A stretch of 56,535 bases of DNA from positions 1 to 56,535 of the forward strand of contig JAPLMX010000208.1 in assembly GCA_026386805.1 (NCBI GenBank). The letters run 5' to 3'. A program made the position numbers and the translations under genes. The notes beneath the pieces were generated by a model. It worked only from the letters and a program-made list of their open reading frames with translations, searched no databases and was not told the DNA's origin. Shown here piece after piece: positions 18,323 to 25,630 of the stretch. The stretch's first letter is position 1; each line of letters begins with the position of its first letter. Origin of the DNA: Phycisphaerae bacterium (GTDB lineage Bacteria > Planctomycetota > Phycisphaerae > Sedimentisphaerales > Anaerobacaceae).

Positions 18323-19419
18323 AAACGAAGCCAATTCCGCCGGAACGAAGCGGAAGGGCAAGTGCTTTGGGGAAAGAGAGTCATGATGCATTGGGCACGC
18401 AAAGGGCCTCGGTCAAACAAAGCCAATTGCCGTGTGGACAGCAAGTGGGCGAGGGGCGGCAAGCCGGTCCTCGCCGCCGGTGCGACCCATTGTGCAAAAC
18501 GAAGCCAATCTGCCGCGTACCAACCGGAAGAGGTGCCGGCCGGCAGGGCTATAAGCGTGGCCGCCGCTGGGGCCAGCGCGCCAAACAAAGCCAATTGTTC
18601 CAGGGCGATGTGGAAGGCAAGTACTTTGTGAAGAACGAGTTATGGCGAATTGGACCCGCAAAGGGCCTTGGCAAAACAAAGCCAATTCGCGCCCGGGCGG
18701 TGGTGGGCGGGGGTTGGCAAGGCCGTCCGTGCCACCGGTGGGACCCATTATGCGAAGCAGAGCCAATCGGTGGGTCCCCTGCTGTACAAACGAAGCCAAT
18801 AACCATAGGGGGACCGCCAATTGCGCCAAACAAACCCAATCGGCAGTGGCCGGCTGTACAAACAAAGCCAATGGCCGCCGGAGGGACCCGGTGGTCGTAC
18901 AAACAGAGCCAATTCCCGGGAAAGGCATCGAGACAAACGCCTCCTGGCGTCACTACGAACGCGGGGCCGGTCGCGCCAAACAAAGCCAATCTCCGCACGG
19001 ACAGCAGTGGGCGAGGGTTGGCAACGAGGCCCGTGTCGCCGGTGGGACCCATCGTGCGAAACAAAGCCAATTTGTTCCGCACCGACCGGAAGAGCCGCTG
19101 GCCGGCGGGGCCGTAAGCGCGGCCGCCGCTGGAGACAAGCGTGCGAAACAAAGCCAATTGCCCCAGAGCGGTGTGCAGGGCAAGTACCTTGTGGCAAAAG
19201 GAGTTACAACGAATTGGACGCGCAAAGGGCCTTGGCAGAACAAAGCCAATTCGCGCACGGACGGCAGTGGGCGAGGGTCGGCGAGGCGGCCCGTGCCGCC
19301 GGTGGGACCCACCGTGCGAAACAAAGCCAATTTGCCTCGCATCGACCGGAGAAGACGCCGGCTGGCAGGGCCGCAAGCGCGGCCGCTGCCGGGGACAAGC
19401 GTGCAAAACAAAGCCAATT
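18323..19419 (+). repeat. 16-copy AAACAAAGCCAATT array with a 260-bp higher-order period
   Basis: The 14-mer AAACAAAGCCAATT (or a variant with 1-3 changes) starts at 18323, 18415, 18497, 18583, 18674, 18755, 18788, 18828, 18860, 18901, 18978, 19059, 19146, 19238, 19319 and 19406, all in the same orientation. The outer copies are 77-92 bases apart and cycle through three kinds of linker (B, C, A), so like copies recur every 258-260 bases (18323/18583; 18415/18674; 18497/18755; 18978/19238; 19059/19319; 19146/19406). The middle block (18755-18901) has a shorter spacing of 32-41. The B-to-C linker carries GCGAATTGG, which pairs with CCAATTCGC at the next motif. Long open frames cross the array on both strands but only reflect the repeat. 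Confidence 0.93.
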
Positions 19420-19566
19420 TCCGGGGGCAGGGCGACGCGATGGATCTGGAACATGTCATTGCGAGCGGAGCGCGGCAATCCACCACCGTAGGCCGGCCAC
19501 ACCCCGTTTTCTGGGAGTGGGTTCTTTTGGTTTGACCGCGTGGGGGGCGCGGGTTAGACTTTGAGC

Positions 19567-19676
19567 GTAGGGCGAGCGGCCCCGCTCGCCTAAGTAGCAT
19601 GGGCGTCCCGCCCATGGATTGGGGATCATGGGCAGGACGCCCGTGGTACGAAGTCGTGCGGGGACGCACGACCTAC
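19567..19676. repeat. Compound REP element (GTAG-hairpin, GTAG-hairpin, hairpin-CTAC)
   Basis: Begins GTAG then hairpin GGCGAGCGG/CCGCTCGCC. A second GTAG at 19583 is followed by hairpin CATGGGCG/CGCCCATG. It then has an imperfect CATGGGCAGGACGCCCGTG and closes with GTCGTGCG/CGCACGAC followed by CTAC. It lies between the 16-copy array and the oxidoreductase gene. Confidence 0.8.
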
Positions 19677-19717
19677 AATCTGACGGCCGATCTCGGGTTT
19701 GTGAGGAGAAAAACGTC

Positions 19718-21055
19718 ATGGTCCGGCACACGAATGTCACACGGCGTAGCTTTCTGAAAGCCAGTACCGGCGTCGCTCTGGGGGCGATTGGATTTCCACA
19801 CATTGTCAGCTCTGCCACTCTGGGAAGGAGCGGGGCGGTCGCAGCGAGCGAGCGGATTGCCGTCGGCTGCGTCGGCACCGGGCCGCAGGGCACCTACGAC
19901 ATGCGGAACTTCCTGAACCAGAAGGACTGCCGGGTCATGGCGATTTGCGACCTCAAGGCCCCCGTTCGCGAGGCCACGCAGAACTTGGTCAACGACTACT
20001 ATAAGAACAAGGATTGCGCCACCTATACCGACTACCGCGAGTTGATCGCTCGCAAGGATATCGATGTCGTCTTGATCGCGACGTGCGATCACTGGCACGT
20101 ACTGGTGGCCCTGGAGGCGGCCCGGGCGGGCAAGGACATCTACGTCGAAAAGCCGATGGGGTTGAGTCTGGCCGAGGACCAGGCGCTGCGCGCCGCCTGC
20201 CGACAGTATGGCACGCGGTTTCAGTTTGGGACGCAGCAGCGGTCCGAGCGAAACTTCCGTTTCGCCTGCGAACTGGTGAAGAATAAGCGCATCGGCGAGC
20301 TCAAAACGATCAACGTCTGGTCGCCCGGCAGCACGTCCGGCGGGCCGCGAAATGTGGCGCAGCCGCCCCAATGGATCGACTACAACATGTGGCTGGGACC
20401 GGCGCCGTACCATGCCTACACGCCCGGCCGCGAGTCCAACTCGTGGTGGTGGTTCATTTCGGACTATGCCCTGGGCTTTATTGCCGGCTGGGGCGTTCAT
20501 CCGCTCGACATTGCCCTGTGGGGACTTGGGGATAAGATCCCGTGCCCGCTGGAGATCGAGGGCAAGGGCCAGTGGCCCGACCCTAACGGCGTGTGCGACA
20601 CGGCTGTGAACTGGAACGTCACGTGCAAGCTTGACAACGGGATCACCATGAACTTCACCGGCGCTCCGTTCCCCGAGGAGTGGAAGAAGCGCTACGGCCG
20701 GACCACCGATCACGGCACCGCCTTCGAAGGCACCGACGGCTGGGTCCACGTGGACCGCTCCGGCCTCAACGCTCATCCGAAGGAATTGCTGGACATCAAA
20801 TGGGGCCCGAACGATACCCAGTTGTACGAGAGCAGCAACCACGCGAGGAATTTGCTCGATTGCGTTCGCAGCCGCAAGGACACGATCTGCCCGATCGAGG
20901 TGGCGGTCCAGGCCGATACGCTGTGCCAGATCAGCGACATTGCGATCCGCACCGAGCAGAAGTTGCGTTGGGACCCGGCCAAGGAACAGTTCGTCAACAA
21001 TGATGTCGCCAATCGCCGGCTGGTCCGGGCGATGCGAAGTCCTTGGCGCCTGTAG
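19718..21055 (+). CDS. Exported Gfo/Idh/MocA family oxidoreductase
   Basis: 445 residues from ATG 19718, with GAGGAG upstream. The N-terminus TRRSFLKASTGVALGAIG is a Tat signal, so the protein is exported folded with its nucleotide. The Rossmann motif GCVGTGPQG, the DHWH stretch (ATCDHWHV) and the conserved EKP (DIYVEKPMG) identify the family, followed by the C-terminal Gfo/Idh domain (SDYALGFIAGWGVHPLDIA). Such periplasmic enzymes oxidise or epimerise sugars with a tightly bound NAD(P). The gene may be co-expressed with the DUF1080-ThuA gene 116 bases downstream. Its TAG stop is part of a REP element. Confidence 0.93.
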   Translation: MVRHTNVTRRSFLKASTGVALGAIGFPHIVSSATLGRSGAVAASERIAVGCVGTGPQGTYDMRNFLNQKDCRVMAICDLKAPVREATQNLVNDYYKNKDCATYTDYRELIARKDIDVVLIATCDHWHVLVALEAARAGKDIYVEKPMGLSLAEDQALRAACRQYGTRFQFGTQQRSERNFRFACELVKNKRIGELKTINVWSPGSTSGGPRNVAQPPQWIDYNMWLGPAPYHAYTPGRESNSWWWFISDYALGFIAGWGVHPLDIALWGLGDKIPCPLEIEGKGQWPDPNGVCDTAVNWNVTCKLDNGITMNFTGAPFPEEWKKRYGRTTDHGTAFEGTDGWVHVDRSGLNAHPKELLDIKWGPNDTQLYESSNHARNLLDCVRSRKDTICPIEVAVQADTLCQISDIAIRTEQKLRWDPAKEQFVNNDVANRRLVRAMRSPWRL

Positions 21056-21104
21056 GGGCAGGCCCCCGTGCCTGCCCTGGGCGACCACAGGGGGTCGCCC
21101 CTAC
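21052..21104. repeat. REPIN: GTAG-hairpin / hairpin-CTAC pair
   Basis: 53 bases: GTAG, hairpin GGGCAGGC/GCCTGCCC, a single T, hairpin GGGCGACC/GGTCGCCC, CTAC. The ends GTAGGGGC and GCCCCTAC form a perfect terminal inverted repeat. The TAG of the left GTAG (21053-21055) is the stop codon of the oxidoreductase gene. Confidence 0.88.
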
Positions 21105-21171
21105 GGAAATAGGACAAGAAGTAATTGGTGGGCACGACCCACCACGACTATGGTTGAATGGAGAAAATGAG

Positions 21172-22476
21172 ATGGTAAAGAGAACCGCGATCCTGCTTCT
21201 TGTGTGTACGGCTTTCGCCGCCTGCTGTACGGCTCAAACTAACAAAGATGAGGGCTGGATTTCCCTGTTTGACGGCAAGAGCCTCGACGGCTGGAAGGCC
21301 AGTGAAAAGCCAGGCACGTTCGCCGTCAAGGATGGCATGCTTGTGGTGAACGGCCCCCGCAGCCACCTCTACTATGTCGGCCCCGTGCGCCGCCACAGCT
21401 TCAAGAACTTCGAGTTCCGGGCCGACGTCATGACGCACCCCAGCGCCAATTCGGGCATCTACTTCCACACCCAGTTCCAGCCGGACGACTGGCCCAGCAA
21501 AGGCTTCGAATGCCAGGTCAACACCAGCCACAGCGACCCCAAGAAGACCGGCGGGCTCTACAACGTCAAGGACGTGATGAACGACGCCCCCTCCAAGGAC
21601 GGCCAGTGGTTCAACTATTACATCAAGGTCGAGGGCCAGCACGTCATCATCAAGATCGACGGCAAAACCACCGTGGATTGGACCCAGCCGGACAATTGGG
21701 TGCCTCCGCAGGGCAATGCCGGACGCAAAATCGGCCAGGGCACCATCGCCATCCAGGGCCACGACCCCAAGAGCCTCGTCTATTTCAAGAACATCGCGAT
21801 CAAGCCGCTGGACCCGATCAAGGTCGTGGTCGTCACGGGCGGGCATGACTTTGAGCACGACCCGTTCTTCAAGCTGTTCCAAGGCTACCGCGACGTCAAA
21901 TACGTCGAGGCCGCCCAGAAGGACCACAGCGAGCTGTTCGAGGACATCAGCAACTGGGACTACGACGTCATCGTGCTGTACAACATGAGCCAGAACATCT
22001 CGCCCAAGCGGCAGGAGAACTTCAAGAAGCTGCTGGCAGAGGGTGTCGGGCTGGTTGCTCTGCACCACTCGGAGGGTGCGTTCAACACGTGGGAAGACTA
22101 CCGCCAGATCATCGGGGCCCGGTATCCTCTCAAGGACCAGCAGATCGACGGCAAACAGTACGCCACGGGGACATACGAGCACGACAACGATATGAATATC
22201 AAAATCGTCGATCGTGAGCACCCGATCACCCGGGGCCTGAGCGATTTCACGATTCACGATGAGGTGTACAAAGGCATCTGGTTCGCCAAGGACAATCACG
22301 TCCTTCTGACGACGGACCATCCGAAGAATGATGTGACTGTCTGTTGGACGCGGCCGTCCAGCACGGATCGCGTCGTATTCCTCCAGCTCGGCCACGACGC
22401 GAAGGCGTACGCCAATCCGAACTACCGCGAGTTGGTCGTCCGCTCGATCCGGTGGGCCGCGGGCGATCTGAACTGA
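21172..22476 (+). CDS. DUF1080 (3-keto-disaccharide hydrolase) - ThuA fusion protein
   Basis: 434 residues from ATG 21172 with GGAGAAAATGAG upstream. A signal peptide (ILLLVCTAFAACCTAQ) with Cys residues near its end may make it a lipoprotein. Residues about 25-215 are a DUF1080 jelly roll (WISLFDGKSLDGWKA, NSGIYFHTQF, GFECQV). Residues about 218-434 are a ThuA-like class I glutamine-amidotransferase-like domain (KVVVVTGGHDFEHDP, GLVALHHSEGAF, DRVVFLQLGHDAKAY). The combination with a Gfo/Idh oxidoreductase recalls 3-keto-sugar pathways, in which an oxidase makes a 3-keto glycoside and DUF1080 cleaves it. Substrate is unknown. Confidence 0.9.
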   Translation: MVKRTAILLLVCTAFAACCTAQTNKDEGWISLFDGKSLDGWKASEKPGTFAVKDGMLVVNGPRSHLYYVGPVRRHSFKNFEFRADVMTHPSANSGIYFHTQFQPDDWPSKGFECQVNTSHSDPKKTGGLYNVKDVMNDAPSKDGQWFNYYIKVEGQHVIIKIDGKTTVDWTQPDNWVPPQGNAGRKIGQGTIAIQGHDPKSLVYFKNIAIKPLDPIKVVVVTGGHDFEHDPFFKLFQGYRDVKYVEAAQKDHSELFEDISNWDYDVIVLYNMSQNISPKRQENFKKLLAEGVGLVALHHSEGAFNTWEDYRQIIGARYPLKDQQIDGKQYATGTYEHDNDMNIKIVDREHPITRGLSDFTIHDEVYKGIWFAKDNHVLLTTDHPKNDVTVCWTRPSSTDRVVFLQLGHDAKAYANPNYRELVVRSIRWAAGDLN

Positions 22477-22519
22477 GATACTCGACTTACTTGAGAATTG
22501 ACTCAAACTGACCGAGCGT

Positions 22520-22674
22520 TGTCATGCTGAACGGAACGAAGTGGAGTGAAGCATCTGGTCCTTGTAGGGCGAGCGTCTCCGCTCGCCTAAAGGTTGTGCG
22601 AGAGCCTGCCCTGAGCCTGCCGAAGGGACGCACAACCTACGAAACCCAGATCCTTCGCTTCGCTCAGGATGACA
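22520..22674. repeat. Inverted pair of TGTCATCCTGAGCG repeats with nested REPIN
   Basis: The left arm (22520-22560) TGTCATGCTGAACGGAACG... and the right arm (22646-22674) ...TCGCTTCGCTCAGGATGACA are inverted copies of one repeat, which recurs at 31271-31402 and 55622-55724. Between them lies a GTAG/CTAC REPIN. The whole forms a nested palindrome in the gap between two genes. Confidence 0.75.
22564..22640. repeat. REPIN nested in the inverted-pair element
   Basis: GTAG followed by GGCGAGCG/CGCTCGCC, a spacer, then GTTGTGCG/CGCACAAC followed by CTAC. Both hairpin sequences reappear, in opposite order, in the REPIN at 34350-34404. Confidence 0.78.
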
Positions 22675-22707
22675 GTAAGCCGGCTTGAGCAGGAAGGAGA
22701 ATCGAAT

Positions 22708-23688
22708 ATGTCGTCGCAAGTGAATCGTCGCAGTTTTATGAAGCATTCGCTGGCCGCTTCGGCCGGGGGCGTGCTGGCCATGAATACAGGGCAAGCCGCC
22801 GAGCCAAAGGGACCCACCATCAAGGTCGAGCCGAATTCGAAGGCAAAGATCCCGATGGGCAAGATCGGCAAGCTGGAAGTCAGCCGGATGCTGCTGGGCG
22901 GCAACCTGCTGACGCACTACACGCACAGCCGGGACCTTCAGTACGTCTACAACCTTTGTGCGCACTACAACACCGAGGACAAGATTCACGAGACGATGGC
23001 CATCGCGGAGGCCCACGGCATCAATACGCTGTCGATCCACAACCCGCCGGGGATCGTCTCAATGCTTAAGCGCTACCGCCAGCGCTACGGCGGAAAGATC
23101 CAGTGGATCATCTGCCCCATCGCCGAGATCTCCGAGGACATGAGGGCCTATGCTGAGATGGCCAAGGAGCTGGTCGATGAAGGCTCCGAGGCCCTCTATC
23201 TGTGGGGCGTCCGTTCCGATCCGCTGGTCAACCAGGGGCGCATGGACCTCGTTCGCAAAGCCGTCGAGATCGGCAAGGACCTCGGCGTCCCCTCCGGCGT
23301 CGGCGCCCACGACCTGAAGGTCGTCGTCGAGTGTGAGAAGAACAACATCCCCGCCGACTTCTACATCAAGACGTTTCATCACCACAAGTATCCGAGTGCC
23401 CCGAAGCCGAACGAGCTGAAGAACGCCTACAACGAAGTGCCCGGCTACTGGTGTCGGGACCCGCAAGAGACGATCGAGGTGATGAAGAACGTGACCAAGC
23501 CGTGGATCGCCTTCAAGGTGATGGCGGCCGGTGCGATCCCGCCGAAGGACGCGTTCCAGTACGTCTTCGAGAACGGCGCCGACCATACCCTGGCCGGCAT
23601 GTTCGACTTCGAGATTGCCGAGGACACCAAGGTCCTCAACGAGACCCTGGCCAATCTCAAAGGAAGAACGCGACCCTGGCGAAGCTGA
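22708..23688 (+). CDS. Exported TIM-barrel protein, aldo/keto reductase-like
   Basis: 326 residues from ATG 22708 (GGAAGGAG upstream). A Tat-type signal NRRSFMKHSLAASAGGVLAM is present. The start of the mature part, GKIGKLEVSRMLLGGNLL, resembles the first strand of aldo/keto reductases, and alternating strand-helix elements (GINTLSIHNP, IQWIICPIAEISED, ALYLWGVRSD, IPADFYIKTFHHHKY, PWIAFKVMAAGAI) suggest a full barrel. The reductase Tyr/Lys pair cannot be located with confidence, so it may be a non-reductase relative. The downstream membrane-protein gene is convergent, stopping 6 bases away. Confidence 0.7.
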   Translation: MSSQVNRRSFMKHSLAASAGGVLAMNTGQAAEPKGPTIKVEPNSKAKIPMGKIGKLEVSRMLLGGNLLTHYTHSRDLQYVYNLCAHYNTEDKIHETMAIAEAHGINTLSIHNPPGIVSMLKRYRQRYGGKIQWIICPIAEISEDMRAYAEMAKELVDEGSEALYLWGVRSDPLVNQGRMDLVRKAVEIGKDLGVPSGVGAHDLKVVVECEKNNIPADFYIKTFHHHKYPSAPKPNELKNAYNEVPGYWCRDPQETIEVMKNVTKPWIAFKVMAAGAIPPKDAFQYVFENGADHTLAGMFDFEIAEDTKVLNETLANLKGRTRPWRS

Positions 23689-23694
23689 GGCCTT

Positions 23695-24384
23695 TTAGAG
23701 GATCTCCAGCCGATGGAGGATCGACTTCGACCAGCGCGTGGTCCTGGCCTGGGACAGCAGCAGCAGCAGCACGACGGCCAGCCAGTAGCCGGTGAAGCGC
23801 AGGTAGAAGATGACCGTGTTCCCGATATTGGCGTCTTTGGCCGACAGCCAGCGGGCCAGCTCATCGGGCGTCCAGGTGACCCCGAGCACGTTCAGGCCGA
23901 GGACTTGCCAGGGGATCAGCAGCGCGACCGCAATGAGCGAGAGAACAAAGGCTCGCGAAATGTGGTTGAGGCCCCCCAGTCGGCCGACGAGCGAGACCAT
24001 CAGGCTGAAGAAGATGCTGGCGGTCAGCAACGCGGCGGCAACGACCAGAACGCCGTTGACCAGCTCGATGGCCCTCGCCACGTGGTCGAAATCGACGATC
24101 CCGAAGAGCGCGCCCGCGGCGCCCGCAGTGCCCGGGTGGCTCACCCCGCCTGTCGGCGTTGCGCCGGGCGTCGTGACGGCCCCCGGGCTGTCGGCGGCCG
24201 GTCCCGAAACGGCAGGTACTCCTACTATGTTCAAGTTGATCAGCCAGAAGGCCGCTTGAGTCAGCAGCAGGCAGCCCAGGAGAATCCCGAAGAAGACGTT
24301 CTTCCACCCGCGGAAGACACTGACCGCCTCCAGGCTGTCATTCGTGTCGATCACATTGCCTTGACTAACCGGGTTCTCGTTCAT
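23695..24384 (-). CDS. Four-helix integral membrane protein of unknown function
   Basis: 229 residues from ATG 24384 with GAGGGAA upstream; ATG 24420 is an alternative start. Four hydrophobic segments are clear (FFGILLGCLLLTQAAFWLI, VLVVAAALLTASIFFSLMV, LSLIAVALLIPWQVLGLNV, FTGYWLAVVLLLLLSQ). A Pro/Gly/Thr-rich loop follows the first helix. I do not recognise the family. It is convergent with the TIM-barrel gene. Confidence 0.7.
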   Translation of the reverse strand: MNENPVSQGNVIDTNDSLEAVSVFRGWKNVFFGILLGCLLLTQAAFWLINLNIVGVPAVSGPAADSPGAVTTPGATPTGGVSHPGTAGAAGALFGIVDFDHVARAIELVNGVLVVAAALLTASIFFSLMVSLVGRLGGLNHISRAFVLSLIAVALLIPWQVLGLNVLGVTWTPDELARWLSAKDANIGNTVIFYLRFTGYWLAVVLLLLLSQARTTRWSKSILHRLEIL

Positions 24385-24414
24385 CTGGGTTCCCTCGAAT
24401 CTCTCGATCGGTTT

Positions 24415-24469
24415 CGTCATCCAGATTCCTGCCTTCGCAGGAATGACGTCACCCCTGCGAGGCAGGGGT
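24415..24469. repeat. Dispersed palindromes between minus-strand genes
   Basis: 24415-24448 is CGTCATCC-AGATTCCTGC-CTTC-GCAGGAAT-GACG, a common dispersed repeat that encodes the familiar VIPAKAGI in shadow frames. It is followed directly by a perfect hairpin ACCCCTGC-GAG-GCAGGGGT at 24451-24469. Confidence 0.65.
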
Positions 24470-24625
24470 TGCCTGCGTTTGCCGCATGCTTCGCCGTGAG
24501 TCGGCAGGGAACAAAGGCAGCGGCACATCGACCTCCAGCCGACAAACGGCTTAGGCTTAGGTATTATGGGGTTTCTGGGGGAGCAATGCAAGCGAATTCT
24601 CTGCGGACAGCGATATCGAGGACAT

Positions 24626-25255
24626 CTACTCGCTTGAAGGCAGGGCCACACGCAGGGCTCGGATGGCTTGCGCCAGGCCGTGCATCGCGGGGCTGATCCG
24701 GCGCATGTCCCCCATGTTCAGCACCTGCGGCAGCGGACAGTAGATGAGCACGAATCCGAGAGAGCGCCCCAAATCGCTCAAAGGCAGCGTGACGAGCGAG
24801 AACTTGTTCAAGATCCCCAAGTCGCCGTTCATGCTCATGCCCGCGATGTCATCGAGCATACAGGGCTTATTGTGCTTGCAGATCGTCTCTGCCAACTCAG
24901 GATCGAGGCCCTCCTGCGGCCCCGAATGCTCGCAGTAGAGCGACTCATCCCCCTCGCAGGCATGGAGCTCGCAGCCGTCGCTCTGGCGGATGAAGAAGCT
25001 GACGCCGGCCCCCGGCAGCTCCTGCTTGATGACCCGCCCGGCCCGCGTCAGGATGCCGTTGAGGTCTGTGCCGCCCAGCAGCGATCGGTAGAACTCAGCG
25101 GCAAACCCGATGTCCTGTAATCGGCGGAGGAAGGAGCGCTGGGCCCCGATCAGGTCGTTGCACAGGATATCGACCTTGTTCGCCTGCTGTTTACGCTGCT
25201 TGTTCAGCTTCTTGACGAGCAGGCGAAGCCGCTTATATCGTTCGGTCTGAATCAT
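24626..25255 (-). CDS. GAF-like sensory protein with N-terminal coiled coil
   Basis: 209 residues from ATG 25255 with GTGGAG upstream. The first 40 residues are basic and helical (YKRLRLLVKKLNKQRKQQANK), likely a coiled coil. Residues about 65-205 have the pattern of a GAF domain (GFAAEFYRSLLGGTDLNGIL, SFFIRQSDGCELHA, FSLVTLPLSDLGRSLGFVLI). No output domain is present. Similar stand-alone coiled-coil/GAF proteins occur in Planctomycetota; the ligand is unknown. Confidence 0.65.
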   Translation of the reverse strand: MIQTERYKRLRLLVKKLNKQRKQQANKVDILCNDLIGAQRSFLRRLQDIGFAAEFYRSLLGGTDLNGILTRAGRVIKQELPGAGVSFFIRQSDGCELHACEGDESLYCEHSGPQEGLDPELAETICKHNKPCMLDDIAGMSMNGDLGILNKFSLVTLPLSDLGRSLGFVLIYCPLPQVLNMGDMRRISPAMHGLAQAIRALRVALPSSE

Positions 25256-25630
25256 AGATCTCCACGTCCCCAAAAGGGTCCCGAACGCACGTCGTTCAGG
25301 ATCGGGTCCGCAACCACGAAGCACCGCGGTTGAAGACCTGGCCGACCCAACGCCTAAGTTCGGTCCATGAAAGGAGATGCTTTAGCTCCAAGCTCCGCGG
25401 AAACCGTCGCCGGGCGGTCGCCCCATAAACAACCCGGTATCACCGGTGGAGTGTCCCCGAATCGCCCCGGTGAGCGACGCCGCAAGGAACAAATGAAGAA
25501 GATGAGCCGCTTAAGCGGATGTTTTCGGACGTGTCATCGGGCTGTCTTCTGTGACCAGCCCTTGTGCATCCGGGATGTGAAGGATAGCATGGGGGCGAGT
25601 GACAGAGACCTGTCTGGAGAATCAAGACTC
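25256..25630 (+). other. Long leader region before the beta-helix protein gene
   Basis: 375 bases without a confident gene. The frame of the downstream gene is open back to 25367, but the ATG at 25631 fits the signal peptide. A structured stretch is seen: CACCGG...CCGGTG arms around 25440-25475, followed by GACGCCGCAAGGAACAAATG. I cannot match it to a known riboswitch. Confidence 0.4.

Noticed and set aside
18323..19419. CRISPR array
   Set aside because: The repeat is only 14 bases and degenerate, spacing is 32-92, and the intervening sequences are themselves repeats with a 260-bp period. No cas genes.
18124..19564. Several long open frames on both strands (up to 330 codons) rich in NKAN, TKPI and LALF peptides
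   Set aside because: They are the three-frame translations of the 14-mer array; all frames are open because the repeat lacks stops. No ribosome sites, no protein-like composition.
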